Shown: piece after piece, positions 28,204 through 36,744 of the stretch
Layout of the letters: every line of letters begins with the position of its first letter
Numbering within the stretch: the first letter of the stretch is position 1
Assembly: GCA_963578105.1 (NCBI GenBank)
Contig: CAUZBP010000002.1
Span: 96,154-160,153, forward strand
Direction: 5' to 3'
Length of the DNA stretch: 64,000 nt
Origin: GCA-2718815 sp963578105
GTDB taxonomy: Bacteria; Planctomycetota; Planctomycetia; Pirellulales; Pirellulaceae
Made by a program: the position numbers and the translations under genes
The notes under the pieces: generated by a model
What the model was told of the DNA's origin: nothing
What the model saw: the letters and a program-made list of their open reading frames with translations, nothing else
Database searches by the model: none

Positions 28204-29616
28204 TCAACGACTTGAAAACACTGCTACCGGTTCAGGAAGTTTTCGTTCCATTTCGTTGATCCGGTAGCCGAACCCAGGACCCTGAATCGATTCCAGATTG
28301 AGTTCCCCGTTTCGACGCTGATAGATGCCCGGATGGACAAGGGCTTCAGCCGCCGAAGCTTCCGGATAGAACTGCATGCCGTTGGTCTCGACACCCATGA
28401 TGGTGCCGGCATGGGCTGCCAGTCGGACATGCGGAATTTGGGCGAGCATGGGGTTGGTGAGATCCTGAACCATCAATGGCATGCCGTGGGCTTTGGCCCA
28501 GCAGAGGCTCAGCAAGGCACCGGTTTGGGTCTTGCAGGTCTTCAGTGCCACGCCACTCCAGCCCAGCTTGCGACCGAGGCGGACAAAACGCCAATCGTGG
28601 GCACTTTCGTCCAGAAATAAAGGCTTCCGCGCGGACACACTGCTGACATCAATCGGATGGGCTTCCAGGTCGTAGGGAAATGGTTGTTCGACATAAAGCA
28701 AACGGTCGTAAATCACCGGATGTGCCTTGTGCAGGCGATCGAGGATTTCGTTCACGTAGGCAGGTTCTGTGACGGTGCAGTTGAAATCGGCGCTTAAATG
28801 ACGGACGTTTTCTTCGATTGTAATACGTCCCACCTGGACAAGCCGACCGTAGTCCCACACGGCGTCATTGCCGCGTAACTTGATCTTCAGGCAGGACAGT
28901 CCGTCGGTCTTGATCCAGTGGCGCAAGAGCACCGGAAATCCGTCTTCCGGTTCGCTGCCGTCCAGGTCGGCGTCCTCCAGCGGGTCCAGTCCTCCCACCA
29001 GATGCCAGGCTGCCAGTCGTGTGGCAGGTGGGGCGACCAAAAAGTCGTCGAAGCTCATTTGCTGAAACAGCGGATGCTGTTTTTCGGCCGGGCTGATAAA
29101 GTCAGACAGTTTGCGTGACATGAACTGGTCGTTGTACGTACTGTAGATGTCACACTGATGAAGATTCCCAAAAGCGTCGTGCAGGGCGATATCGAAGGCA
29201 CTCAGGCAGATGAGGGCAGCCAACTGCGGTAAGGGTTCGGCCAGGCTTCCGGCCGCGTACCCCGCGCAAAGTGTCGGCAGAATATCGCGTTGGAAGTCAT
29301 GTCCCAGTTCGATGGGATGCCCGAACTCTTCAAATTCGGCCCAGGCCTGCGCCACGATGGTGCAAAATTCTTGAATGGCTCTCTGGCGAGGCTCGTGCGG
29401 CAGCTCAGAGGGCCAGGCCCACTGCACTGACAGCGGTGTTTCCCCCCAGCCCTGAGCCCGTCTTCCATGAGCGTCGCGAACGGTGACGCAAGTCCTGGCA
29501 CACGTCACGCTCGTCATCGTTTCCCGGCCGAACTTCAGCGGAACCCGGAATGTAACAGGTAAAAAGTAAAGCGCGACAGAATCAATGCCCACATCCGTCG
29601 CTTTGTGATTTGTCAT
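28204..29616 (-). CDS. Enolase-superfamily protein (MR/MLE-like), long form
   Basis: A 470-residue member of the mandelate racemase/muconate lactonizing group, about 100 residues longer than usual because of an insert between residues 100 and 240. Active-site motifs: LKIKLR (K244, K246), SADFN (D277), YVEQPF (E310), FLDES (E337) and ALKTCKT (K359, K362) opposite. The two lysine pairs suit a racemase/epimerase or beta-elimination reaction. The extended cap is a known feature of a planctomycete/verrucomicrobial subgroup in my experience, without an assigned substrate. Cytoplasmic. It converges with the nucleoside hydrolase gene. Confidence 0.75.
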   Translation of the reverse strand: MTNHKATDVGIDSVALYFLPVTFRVPLKFGRETMTSVTCARTCVTVRDAHGRRAQGWGETPLSVQWAWPSELPHEPRQRAIQEFCTIVAQAWAEFEEFGHPIELGHDFQRDILPTLCAGYAAGSLAEPLPQLAALICLSAFDIALHDAFGNLHQCDIYSTYNDQFMSRKLSDFISPAEKQHPLFQQMSFDDFLVAPPATRLAAWHLVGGLDPLEDADLDGSEPEDGFPVLLRHWIKTDGLSCLKIKLRGNDAVWDYGRLVQVGRITIEENVRHLSADFNCTVTEPAYVNEILDRLHKAHPVIYDRLLYVEQPFPYDLEAHPIDVSSVSARKPLFLDESAHDWRFVRLGRKLGWSGVALKTCKTQTGALLSLCWAKAHGMPLMVQDLTNPMLAQIPHVRLAAHAGTIMGVETNGMQFYPEASAAEALVHPGIYQRRNGELNLESIQGPGFGYRINEMERKLPEPVAVFSSR

Positions 29617-29823
29617 CGTTGGATTCAGCCAAAAAATAGAGATACCGTCAAGCCAGTCGGATCACTTCACGGTTCTTTTTTGCATGGGAACCGGTTGCCC
29701 GGTTCATCCGGGAAAATCTGCCAGAATACTGGAGCGGGACGCGTTATGAAATCTTATTGAGAACGCCGGGATTCTACTGTTTTCTTTGGGGTTGCGACAT
29801 GGCGAGCTACTGCAGCGGGGTTG

Positions 29824-31725
29824 TCAGCGTGGTAACGGGAGCCTAACAGATTTCCCGGTGGCAGCGGACTGGTAAGCAGCCATCAGGACCTCGGTCGTAG
29901 CAGCCGCCAGACCTGCGGAGACTTCACTTTCACGACCTTGTTCAATACAGTCCAGAAAATAAGCCGTGTCGCTTTGACCTTCGGTGTCGCCGGCAGTGAA
30001 CCAGGCCTGTTTGGGACGGGCTGAGAACGGACCCTCTGGCGACCCTCCCCACATGGCCATGGGGTCGACGGGATTTCTTTTGGGGGCAGTCCAGGATTTC
30101 ACATCCGCCCAAACTTCGAGGCGAGGACGATGAGCGTCGATGACAGCGGTCGTCTCGCTGCCGACCAGATAGGTTCTGTCGAGTACCCCGCTGGGTGACG
30201 ACCGCCAGCCGGTCCGACCAACGGAAATAGTACAAGTCACGTTGCCCTCAACTTGTAGCAATAGTTGACCAAAGTCTTCCATGTTGTTTTTCTGGTGTTC
30301 CTGAAAAAAGTAATTGCCGGTCGATGCGTAGACGTTCTCTACTCTTGATCCCAGTGACGAGAGCAGCATGACCAGGGGATAGACTCCGACATTGGACAGT
30401 TCACGTTTGGAGTCGAGCAGCTCGAACACTTGCGGCGTGGCCGATTCTTGTCGTGGTTTTCCCAACTCTGCCGTACCGGCCGGTCCTTTTGCGAAACAAA
30501 GGTCAAAGTGTACGGCAAGCAATTCGCCCAGTTTCCCCGACTGGATGATTTGCCGAATGCGGGCGGCCGTGTCGGAGTGAATCTGGCTGAACATGTGACT
30601 GACGACACCCGCCCGACGGACTGCAGCCACGATTTCGTCCGCTTCACGGAGTGACCCGGCCAGTGGTTTGTCCAGGTAGAGGTGTTTGCCTGCTTCAGCG
30701 GCCTGGACGATCAGGCGGCCGCGTCGTCTCGGTTCGGCGCACACGCTGACAATGTGCACGTCGTCGCGTGCCAGCGCTTCGTGCGGGTTGGGGAACAACG
30801 GGATGCCCAGGCGGTCCGCCAACTGTTTGTTCAAACGACTGCGGCGCGGTGTCAATCCCGTCTCGTCAGTCAGTCCGACGAGTTTACATCGCGGATCGGC
30901 AGCCAGTGCTTGGGCGTAAGTCGTTTGGTGGGTATGGTCTCCGGATACCAGCAACACGCCATACGGCGGTTTTTGTCCTGCTCGCGGTGTATCATTGGCG
31001 CGGTTGTCGGTTTCAGGGTTTGCGACGACGGCTGCGGATGGGTGCTCGGACCGGTCAGGTGTCTGTGAAATCGACGTTCGGCCTCCGAAGTGAACGGGCT
31101 GACCGATTTTCAAAGATGTGGTGATTGACGCGTCGACTTTTTCGGCCAAATCCGAAGTCACGTCCGATTCGGGTGTTTCTTCTGTGGCAAGCAGCCACTC
31201 CGAGTCAGCTTCCCAGGAAAGAGTTCCGCGATTGCCCCAGACGATGATCTCCAGGCCGGACAGATTAGAGCCGACCGACACCAGTGCTGTTTGTCCGTTG
31301 ACGAATCGGGCCAGCGTGCTGATTTGCCCGGAACCGCCCCCGGCACTTAACTCGCTGAATTCAGAGCCGAACCACTTGGAAGCAGTCACGAGAACATCGG
31401 CTGCGAAGCGTTGCACTGCAGTCAGATCCGCAGGCAGGTGCGTCACGATACGCAGCGCGACAGGTGTCCCGATTTGTTTGGTCCGGATTGCCTGGTTTAC
31501 CGCTTGCATTGCACCTGTAAAAGTTGCCACTTGCTGCACGATCATCTGGTCATTCCGTTTTGTTGGGGTGGGTGTTTTCGTATTAGTTGCCTGAATCGAC
31601 TCCGCGGCCGTTGTGATGGATGAACTGGTCAAGGCTCCGGCAGTTGCACCGGCTCCGATTTGTGAAACGAACTTGCGGCGAGAAAGAATACGATGTTTCG
31701 ACGTGCGTCGTTGATCGGAGTTCAT
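29824..31725 (-). CDS. Two-module Tat-exported Gfo/Idh/MocA protein
   Basis: A 633-residue protein with a Tat signal (SRRKFVS at 15-21). Residues about 65-175 look like the C-terminal substrate domain of a Gfo/Idh/MocA protein (GTPVALRIVTH, LSAGGGSGQISTLARF, LEIIVWGNRGTLSWE) without its Rossmann domain. After a linker, residues 255-633 form a complete Gfo/Idh/MocA unit: VLLVSGDHTHQT in place of GxGxxG, LYLDKPLAGS (DKP for EKP) and a full C-terminal domain with NVGVYPLVMLLS. Usual length is 350-450, so this is a fusion of a half copy and a whole copy. Periplasmic sugar oxidation/reduction is the family role; activity here is uncertain because of the altered Gly motif. Confidence 0.75.
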   Translation of the reverse strand: MNSDQRRTSKHRILSRRKFVSQIGAGATAGALTSSSITTAAESIQATNTKTPTPTKRNDQMIVQQVATFTGAMQAVNQAIRTKQIGTPVALRIVTHLPADLTAVQRFAADVLVTASKWFGSEFSELSAGGGSGQISTLARFVNGQTALVSVGSNLSGLEIIVWGNRGTLSWEADSEWLLATEETPESDVTSDLAEKVDASITTSLKIGQPVHFGGRTSISQTPDRSEHPSAAVVANPETDNRANDTPRAGQKPPYGVLLVSGDHTHQTTYAQALAADPRCKLVGLTDETGLTPRRSRLNKQLADRLGIPLFPNPHEALARDDVHIVSVCAEPRRRGRLIVQAAEAGKHLYLDKPLAGSLREADEIVAAVRRAGVVSHMFSQIHSDTAARIRQIIQSGKLGELLAVHFDLCFAKGPAGTAELGKPRQESATPQVFELLDSKRELSNVGVYPLVMLLSSLGSRVENVYASTGNYFFQEHQKNNMEDFGQLLLQVEGNVTCTISVGRTGWRSSPSGVLDRTYLVGSETTAVIDAHRPRLEVWADVKSWTAPKRNPVDPMAMWGGSPEGPFSARPKQAWFTAGDTEGQSDTAYFLDCIEQGRESEVSAGLAAATTEVLMAAYQSAATGKSVRLPLPR

Positions 31726-32206
31726 GGGGTTATTCCGTTGCGATGGTGGTTTCGAGATGCGCGAGAACCAGTCCGTTCGGTTATGTTCGGACCATCTTCC
31801 TGAAGAATATCAGTACGTTCTACCGCAGTTCACGGGCCCGGCACAGTGCGGAGTTCGTAGCTGCTTATCCGGCCGAAGGCGATTCCAGGTTCGAGTTAAC
31901 TGTTGGGTGGCCTGCATTGGTATTCACGTGTTGGTCCGGACGTTCCTTCCTTTGTGAATCGAATGATAACCCCGTCGCTGTGTCGATGTTACGATAGCTT
32001 CTGAGGGGTGTGAAAATTGTCATCGCAGGTTGGGGCGCCGGGGATGGCAGCGGTCAAGTTTTCAAAAAGTGCTGGACGAGGGCAACGCGAGGCGGTGTGA
32101 ACTTCCGCACAAAACCAACAATAGAACGTCAACTGTAACGACATTCAACCGTTCTTGAGAACCACGTGCGGTTCGCTCAGAACGATTCCCCAGTGCACAG
32201 GAAACG
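31726..32206. other. Divergent intergenic region before the CocE pseudogene
   Basis: 481 bp without a credible gene. It holds the promoter regions of the two-module oxidoreductase and of the plus-strand pseudogene. No obvious repeat. Confidence 0.35.
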
Positions 32207-32605
32207 ATGAAGATGAAACTCATGGGACGGGGCTGTTTATTTCTTGTGAAATGCTTGTCGCTTGGCGGTCTGGTAACAGCCACCGACGACCTGGACGCTG
32301 TCGATGACTACGATTTAAAGGCACCCTACACGAAGTGTGAATACGACATCGCGATGCGCGACGGAGTCCGGTTGTACACGGATGTTGACACTCCCAGGGA
32401 ACTTTTGGAACCATAGCCGATTATGCTGGTTCGGATACGCTATGTGGTGCTCCCTTGCGGCGCTGACGCCTATCGGGATCCCGGGAGGAAGGAACTGCTG
32501 TTGGCAAAAGAAAAGATGGTCTTCTCATACCAGAATGTGCGCGGACGTATGGCATATGAAGGAACGTTTTCCCACGTAGCGAACAGAGGTTGGTCCACTT
32601 CGTGA
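32207..32605 (+). pseudogene. CocE/NonD (X-Pro dipeptidyl-peptidase-like) hydrolase remnant
   Basis: The frame opens with AGGAAACG and ATG 32207, encodes a signal peptide and then KCEYDIAMRDGVRLYTDVDTP, the N-terminal signature of secreted CocE/NonD hydrolases. A TAG at 32414-32416 interrupts it; in the same frame the homology continues as PIMLVRIRY, CGADAYRDPG, KEKMVFSYQNVRGRMAYEGTF, matching the next family blocks up to RGR. It ends at a TGA before the GxSYxG serine motif, so about 75% of the gene is missing. Premature stop plus truncation makes it a pseudogene. The terminal stop overlaps the GTG of the next gene. An intact relative is at 34514-36268. Confidence 0.8.
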
Positions 32606-33078
32606 AAACCGAACCTTCCCAAGGTGACTCGGAACACGAAGTTCAACAGCAACTCGTCGATGGAGCGCAACCGAACTCGCCCGTTGTGTTGCAGTTGTTT
32701 TATGACGGCGCCTGTCCACTTTGTCGGCGGGAAGTTTCCTGGATTCGAAAACTCGATCGTCGTGGCCGACTCATGTTGACCGACATTTCCGCAGGAGATT
32801 TCCAGCCCGCGGCCTTTGATTGCTCCAGGGAGCAGTTGATGAGCAAGATGCGCGCGCGCCTTCCCGATGGACAGTGGGTTACCGGAGTGGAAGCGTTTCG
32901 AAGAATCTACGGTGCCATCGGATTTCGTTGGCTGATTCCTGTGACTCGTCTTCCGGTCATCTCTCATTTGCTTGAAGCGAGTTACCGGTTGTTTTCCCGC
33001 CATCGCTTGCGGATCACCGGACGCCGTCATGTCGACAGCAAGTCCAGTCAAGCCACCACCGACGAAAGTAATTTATAG
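32602..33078 (+). CDS. DCC-family (DUF393) thiol-disulfide oxidoreductase
   Basis: A 158-residue protein with FYDGACPLCRREVSWI, the DGxCxxC signature of the DCC family, then RGRLMLTDIS and GVEAFRRIYGAIGFRWLIPVTRLPVI, its usual membrane-proximal ending. The CxxC pair (CPLC) is thioredoxin-like and suggests a redox role. GTG 32602 is the most likely start; its first bases overlap the stop of the upstream pseudogene, so the gene may have lost its native promoter, or be read from the pseudogene's. A TTG at 32590 is the alternative. Confidence 0.75.
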   Translation: MKTEPSQGDSEHEVQQQLVDGAQPNSPVVLQLFYDGACPLCRREVSWIRKLDRRGRLMLTDISAGDFQPAAFDCSREQLMSKMRARLPDGQWVTGVEAFRRIYGAIGFRWLIPVTRLPVISHLLEASYRLFSRHRLRITGRRHVDSKSSQATTDESNL

Positions 33079-33096
33079 AGCCGGAAAGCGACCCGC

Positions 33097-33170
33097 GTGG
33101 TGCAAGTGTTTTGCAGGACCAGTCGGTCCGGAAGTGGTGCAAGTGTTTTGCAGGACCAGTCGGTCCGGAA
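33097..33170 (+). repeat. Perfect tandem duplication of a 37-bp hairpin unit
   Basis: Two identical 37-bp units (33097-33133 and 33134-33170) follow the DCC gene stop by 18 bp. Each unit contains GGACC-AGTC-GGTCC, a five-base-pair stem-loop. It lies between two convergent genes, where it could act in transcription termination or RNA stability. Confidence 0.85.
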
Positions 33171-33230
33171 GACGTTCGGAAGGAGAAACTCCGATCACCT
33201 CCTGAAGCGGACAGGGCGGGAGTGTGATCC

Positions 33231-34298
33231 TTAGGCGGGTTCGACGCGGACCGGTTCGCCAAGTTCTGCGGCGACCTGTCGTACGGTGTTGACCAATGGT
33301 GCGCCAAAGGTACGGGATTCAACCTGAATTCTGTCACCGTCTTGAAATTTCCAATCACGCGACGTGTAACTCAATCGGCTGGTGCCGAAAAAATGCAGGT
33401 GGACATCTCCCGGTTGTCGGTGGAGGGGGTACTTGAAGTGGTGGTCCTCACAGTTGGCCAGTGAATGACACATAAAATCCTCGCCGCTGTGCAACGGGCC
33501 ACTGTGGTAAATTTCCGTACCATCCCGCGTCACTCTGCATTCCACCGGAATGCTCTTGAAGGGCACATCCGTGTGCAGTTCAGGACCCACGGCGCAGGTT
33601 CGCAGTTTTGAAGGTGCCAGGTAGAGATAATTGATACGTTCCGTTTCGTGGTCCGACCATTCGTTTCCCAGGGCAAACCCAAGCCTGCGGGGAACACCGT
33701 TTTCGTCGATAACGTAACAGCCGACAATCTCGGGTTCCTCACCGCCGTCAAGCGCAAAGGTCGGTAGGTCCAATGGTTCTGCATGACCGCGCAGACCATA
33801 GCCATTCCCCTTGAAAAACCATTCCGGGGCTGCTCCGCGTTCGCCATCAGCCGGTTTTCCATTTTCAAGACCCAGATCGAACATCCGGGCTGAATCCGTT
33901 TTAGGTTCGGAGTCGGTCTGCTGCGAATCGTGTTGTGGTTCGGCAGAATGCATTTCGTCGCGTGACTTCATGCTACCGGTGTGAGTCAAGCCGGTTCCCG
34001 AAAGGATCACTCGATGCGGGTCGGCGTGATCCAGGGGAGGGCAGAGGTGGGGACGATCTTCCAGGGGTTTTGCGGCGAGCAAGTCGGCGTAAGCAAAGCC
34101 GGGAAGTCCTGACTCGGAACACAGGTCGGCGAGAAATTCCTGGAATGTCACGTTCCGTTGACGAGCTGCCAGAAAAACGTCGTGTACCCGACGCAAGCCG
34201 GGGGCGCGCGCCGTCAGGTCGGACACTTGCTCTCCTTGCGCATCAACAATTCCCACACGCCTTCCCGCACCTGGAACTTCAAACTGAACAATCCGCAT
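33231..34298 (-). CDS. AraD1/GguC-type FAH-superfamily protein
   Basis: A 355-residue fumarylacetoacetate-hydrolase-fold protein of the AraD1 (GguC) group, linked in other bacteria to 2-keto-3-deoxy sugar-acid breakdown such as L-arabinonate. Seen: MRIVQFEVPGAGRRVG, LCPPLDHADPHRVILSGTGLTH, PEWFFKGNGYGLRG, GGEEPEIVGCYVI with the metal-binding acidic pair, GFALGNEWSDHETERINYLYLA, and PGDVHLHFFGTSRLSY. An Asp/Ser/Gln-rich stretch around residues 115-140 is inserted compared with the usual pattern. ATG 34298 follows GAGGTG. Cytoplasmic lyase or hydratase acting on a sugar acid is inferred. It could receive products from the enolase-superfamily enzymes elsewhere in the window, but is not linked to them. 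Confidence 0.82.
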   Translation of the reverse strand: MRIVQFEVPGAGRRVGIVDAQGEQVSDLTARAPGLRRVHDVFLAARQRNVTFQEFLADLCSESGLPGFAYADLLAAKPLEDRPHLCPPLDHADPHRVILSGTGLTHTGSMKSRDEMHSAEPQHDSQQTDSEPKTDSARMFDLGLENGKPADGERGAAPEWFFKGNGYGLRGHAEPLDLPTFALDGGEEPEIVGCYVIDENGVPRRLGFALGNEWSDHETERINYLYLAPSKLRTCAVGPELHTDVPFKSIPVECRVTRDGTEIYHSGPLHSGEDFMCHSLANCEDHHFKYPLHRQPGDVHLHFFGTSRLSYTSRDWKFQDGDRIQVESRTFGAPLVNTVRQVAAELGEPVRVEPA

Positions 34299-34513
34299 TG
34301 TTAGCACCTCGTCGTTGGAAAAACAGGAATTCTAATTCTCGCGAGGCGGGGTATCGACGGCGCCGCGCAAAGTCGAAAGTTCTATGGAAAAGGTGCTCCT
34401 CCGTTGCGCCACGTGTTGGAGCAAATGGGGAACGTTGTTCCAGTCGCACGGCTGTACGGTCGTTGCCGGTGGATACGGACAATGAGAGTGATTGCCAATT
34501 TTGTCTACAAGTA

Positions 34514-36268
34514 TTAGGGAGGCGTTGATTGATCGCTGGTTTTTATCGGCAGCATGATCCGTGAGGCTGCCCCGGAGCGGTGGAAGACGTACTCCGTTGA
34601 CAGCATGGTTCGCTGACCAAAGGGGCCTTCGCCCGTGTTGGGGTTGCGATCGAAGAGTGGAAAATAAGCACCACTGATGTCGACACGCATCCGGTGCCCC
34701 GGGGCAATCTGTGCTGCGACCGGGCCCAGGTCGACGGCGATTTCATAGATTGTTCCGGGTGTCAGAGGAGTGGTTTTGAGTTCCGAATCCCGAAACCGTC
34801 CGCGGAGTAGTCCGACGGCCAGGTTTTGAGCAAATCCATTGGGGAACACATCAACAAGTTTAACCACCCAATCAGCGTCTGGTGTGTCGGCCGATACATA
34901 CAACTGAGCTTTTATATTTCCCGCAAAAACAAGGGGTTTCAGAAGAGGTTCCGAGGTGTAGACCAGTACATCTTCCCGCTCTTCTGTTTTTTGCTGATTG
35001 ACTGGGGCCCAGGTGGGTCGGTGACGAGGACGTGCGTCGGTGACCGGACAGGCGGGAGTCGGGTTCGCCGGGTCGGCAATAAAGCGATCGCTGCGTTCTT
35101 GTGTTGTAGGGGGCTTGCGATTGAGTGTGCCGTCCCCGTGAAGCGTGTTGGCGTTGCCACCGGAGTGGAGAAAAAAATTAGTCTGTCGAAAACCATTCGG
35201 CGGCCATGTCTGGGCAGTGTGCCATGCATTGTCACCCATCGAAAAATATCGGACAGGGTCAAATGGCGTTGCCAACGCGGCAGCATCCTGTTTGAGGTAC
35301 CGATCAAACCAGGCAATGTTAGCAGCGTAATGGTCCCATTGCGCGTGAGGTCCGAAATCAACTTCCCCGACCTTTGATTGTCCGATGGTCCCATGGTCCC
35401 AGGGGCCGAGGATCAGTTGCTGTTGCTCTCGAGTCTCCGGATCACGCGCCTGTTTCTGCATCCGTTCAAAATTGCCGACCGTTTCGCGAGAAAAAAAGTC
35501 GTAGTAACCAACAACGTGCTGCATGGGTAACTTGAGTTGGGTCACCTGCTCCGAAAGTTCGAACCGTTTCCAGAAGCCATCCGGGTGTGGATGCGTCAGC
35601 ATTCCTTTTAACCACGGAATCGACCATCCCATCTTGCTGTCCACCTCACTTAATGGCAGGTGCATCAGCGTGGCGTCCCAGTCGGCGAAGGGTTCGATTC
35701 CAGCCGGACGGACCGAGTGATTCCGCGCCCATCCTGCAATCAGTGACAGGCGCAGGGCACCGCCAAGATATAGGTTGCGATAAAAACTACTCCAGGTGGC
35801 AACCGGCAGGATGGAGACGAGTCCCGGTGGTTGCTCGACCGCTGCCTGCCACTGGGTGGCTCCGACATAGGAACTGCCCCACATGCCGACCCGTCCATTG
35901 CACCAGGGTTGGCGTACGAGCCATTCAATGGCATCGTATCCATCCTGGCCTTCGTTGTTGTAGGGCACAAACACTCCTTCCGATTCGAAGCGGCCGCGGC
36001 AGTCTTGTGCCACGAAGGCATAGCCCGCAGCGACGCAATGTTCTGCTGCTGATTGCATTCCCTGCTTGTTGTAGGGTGTTCTGGTAATAATGGCGGGTGA
36101 TTTTTCGACATGGGGGTCACGGTAGATATCGGTTGACAACAGGATGCCGTCACGCATCGCGACGGTCACCGTAGTTCGTTCGACCGTTGGCTTGGCATCA
36201 ACCCACCCCGCGCGAAGAGCAAAAAGTGTCGTGACCAGGACAAGAGCAGATTGAAAATGGTGTACCAT
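34514..36268 (-). CDS. Secreted CocE/NonD (X-Pro dipeptidyl-peptidase S15-like) hydrolase
   Basis: A 584-residue exported serine hydrolase. Signal peptide 1-25, then VTVAMRDGILLSTDIYRD, RTPYNKQG, AQDCRGRFESEG, and the nucleophile motif GMWGSSYVGATQW; GPWDHGT carries the catalytic His. A C-terminal jelly-roll domain (from about residue 430) closes the protein, as in CocE and acylaminoacyl or glutaryl-7-ACA acylases. It would hydrolyse ester or amide bonds of an unknown extracellular substrate. It is monocistronic. A truncated relative lies 1.9 kb away at 32207. Confidence 0.85.
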   Translation of the reverse strand: MVHHFQSALVLVTTLFALRAGWVDAKPTVERTTVTVAMRDGILLSTDIYRDPHVEKSPAIITRTPYNKQGMQSAAEHCVAAGYAFVAQDCRGRFESEGVFVPYNNEGQDGYDAIEWLVRQPWCNGRVGMWGSSYVGATQWQAAVEQPPGLVSILPVATWSSFYRNLYLGGALRLSLIAGWARNHSVRPAGIEPFADWDATLMHLPLSEVDSKMGWSIPWLKGMLTHPHPDGFWKRFELSEQVTQLKLPMQHVVGYYDFFSRETVGNFERMQKQARDPETREQQQLILGPWDHGTIGQSKVGEVDFGPHAQWDHYAANIAWFDRYLKQDAAALATPFDPVRYFSMGDNAWHTAQTWPPNGFRQTNFFLHSGGNANTLHGDGTLNRKPPTTQERSDRFIADPANPTPACPVTDARPRHRPTWAPVNQQKTEEREDVLVYTSEPLLKPLVFAGNIKAQLYVSADTPDADWVVKLVDVFPNGFAQNLAVGLLRGRFRDSELKTTPLTPGTIYEIAVDLGPVAAQIAPGHRMRVDISGAYFPLFDRNPNTGEGPFGQRTMLSTEYVFHRSGAASRIMLPIKTSDQSTPP

Positions 36269-36744
36269 GGGACGTGATCCTGAAAATAAAGTGGGTTAGT
36301 TTGCCGGTAGCAGTGTATCAAAAGTTGCAACCGATTTCATAAAGGAGTGTTCGGAGACAGGCCTGGTTCTTTCGGTGGCAGGCGACAGGGCCGTCTGTCT
36401 GGTCTTTTTGCGAAGGTGCAATTCCTGTTCCTGGGGACCTTTTGTAGCGAGTCTGGTGCAACTGTGGCAGCGTCCAAGGTATCAGGAAATCACATTTGGG
36501 TATCCCGTTAGAAGCGGTGACACCGCCTCCTCAGTCGAAATAAATTTCGTTGGGATTCTGGAGAAACTGGGCGAATCGGTTTCGCGGGATCTACTGTAGC
36601 GCGGATCGGATCCTTAACAACCTAAGGTGGCAGAACGAGCTACAAAGGTTGTGAAGGGGACTTCCATCACCCCGTTGCGTTGCGCATGATCGGACTTGGA
36701 GAGTCTGCGGTTCTGGGTGCGAAAACAAGTAACGTGGAGTGACC
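36269..36744. other. Divergent intergenic region before the sodium symporter
   Basis: 476 bp between the CocE/NonD gene and the symporter, which diverge. No gene or strong repeat seen; the promoters are presumably here but could not be fixed by eye. Confidence 0.35.
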
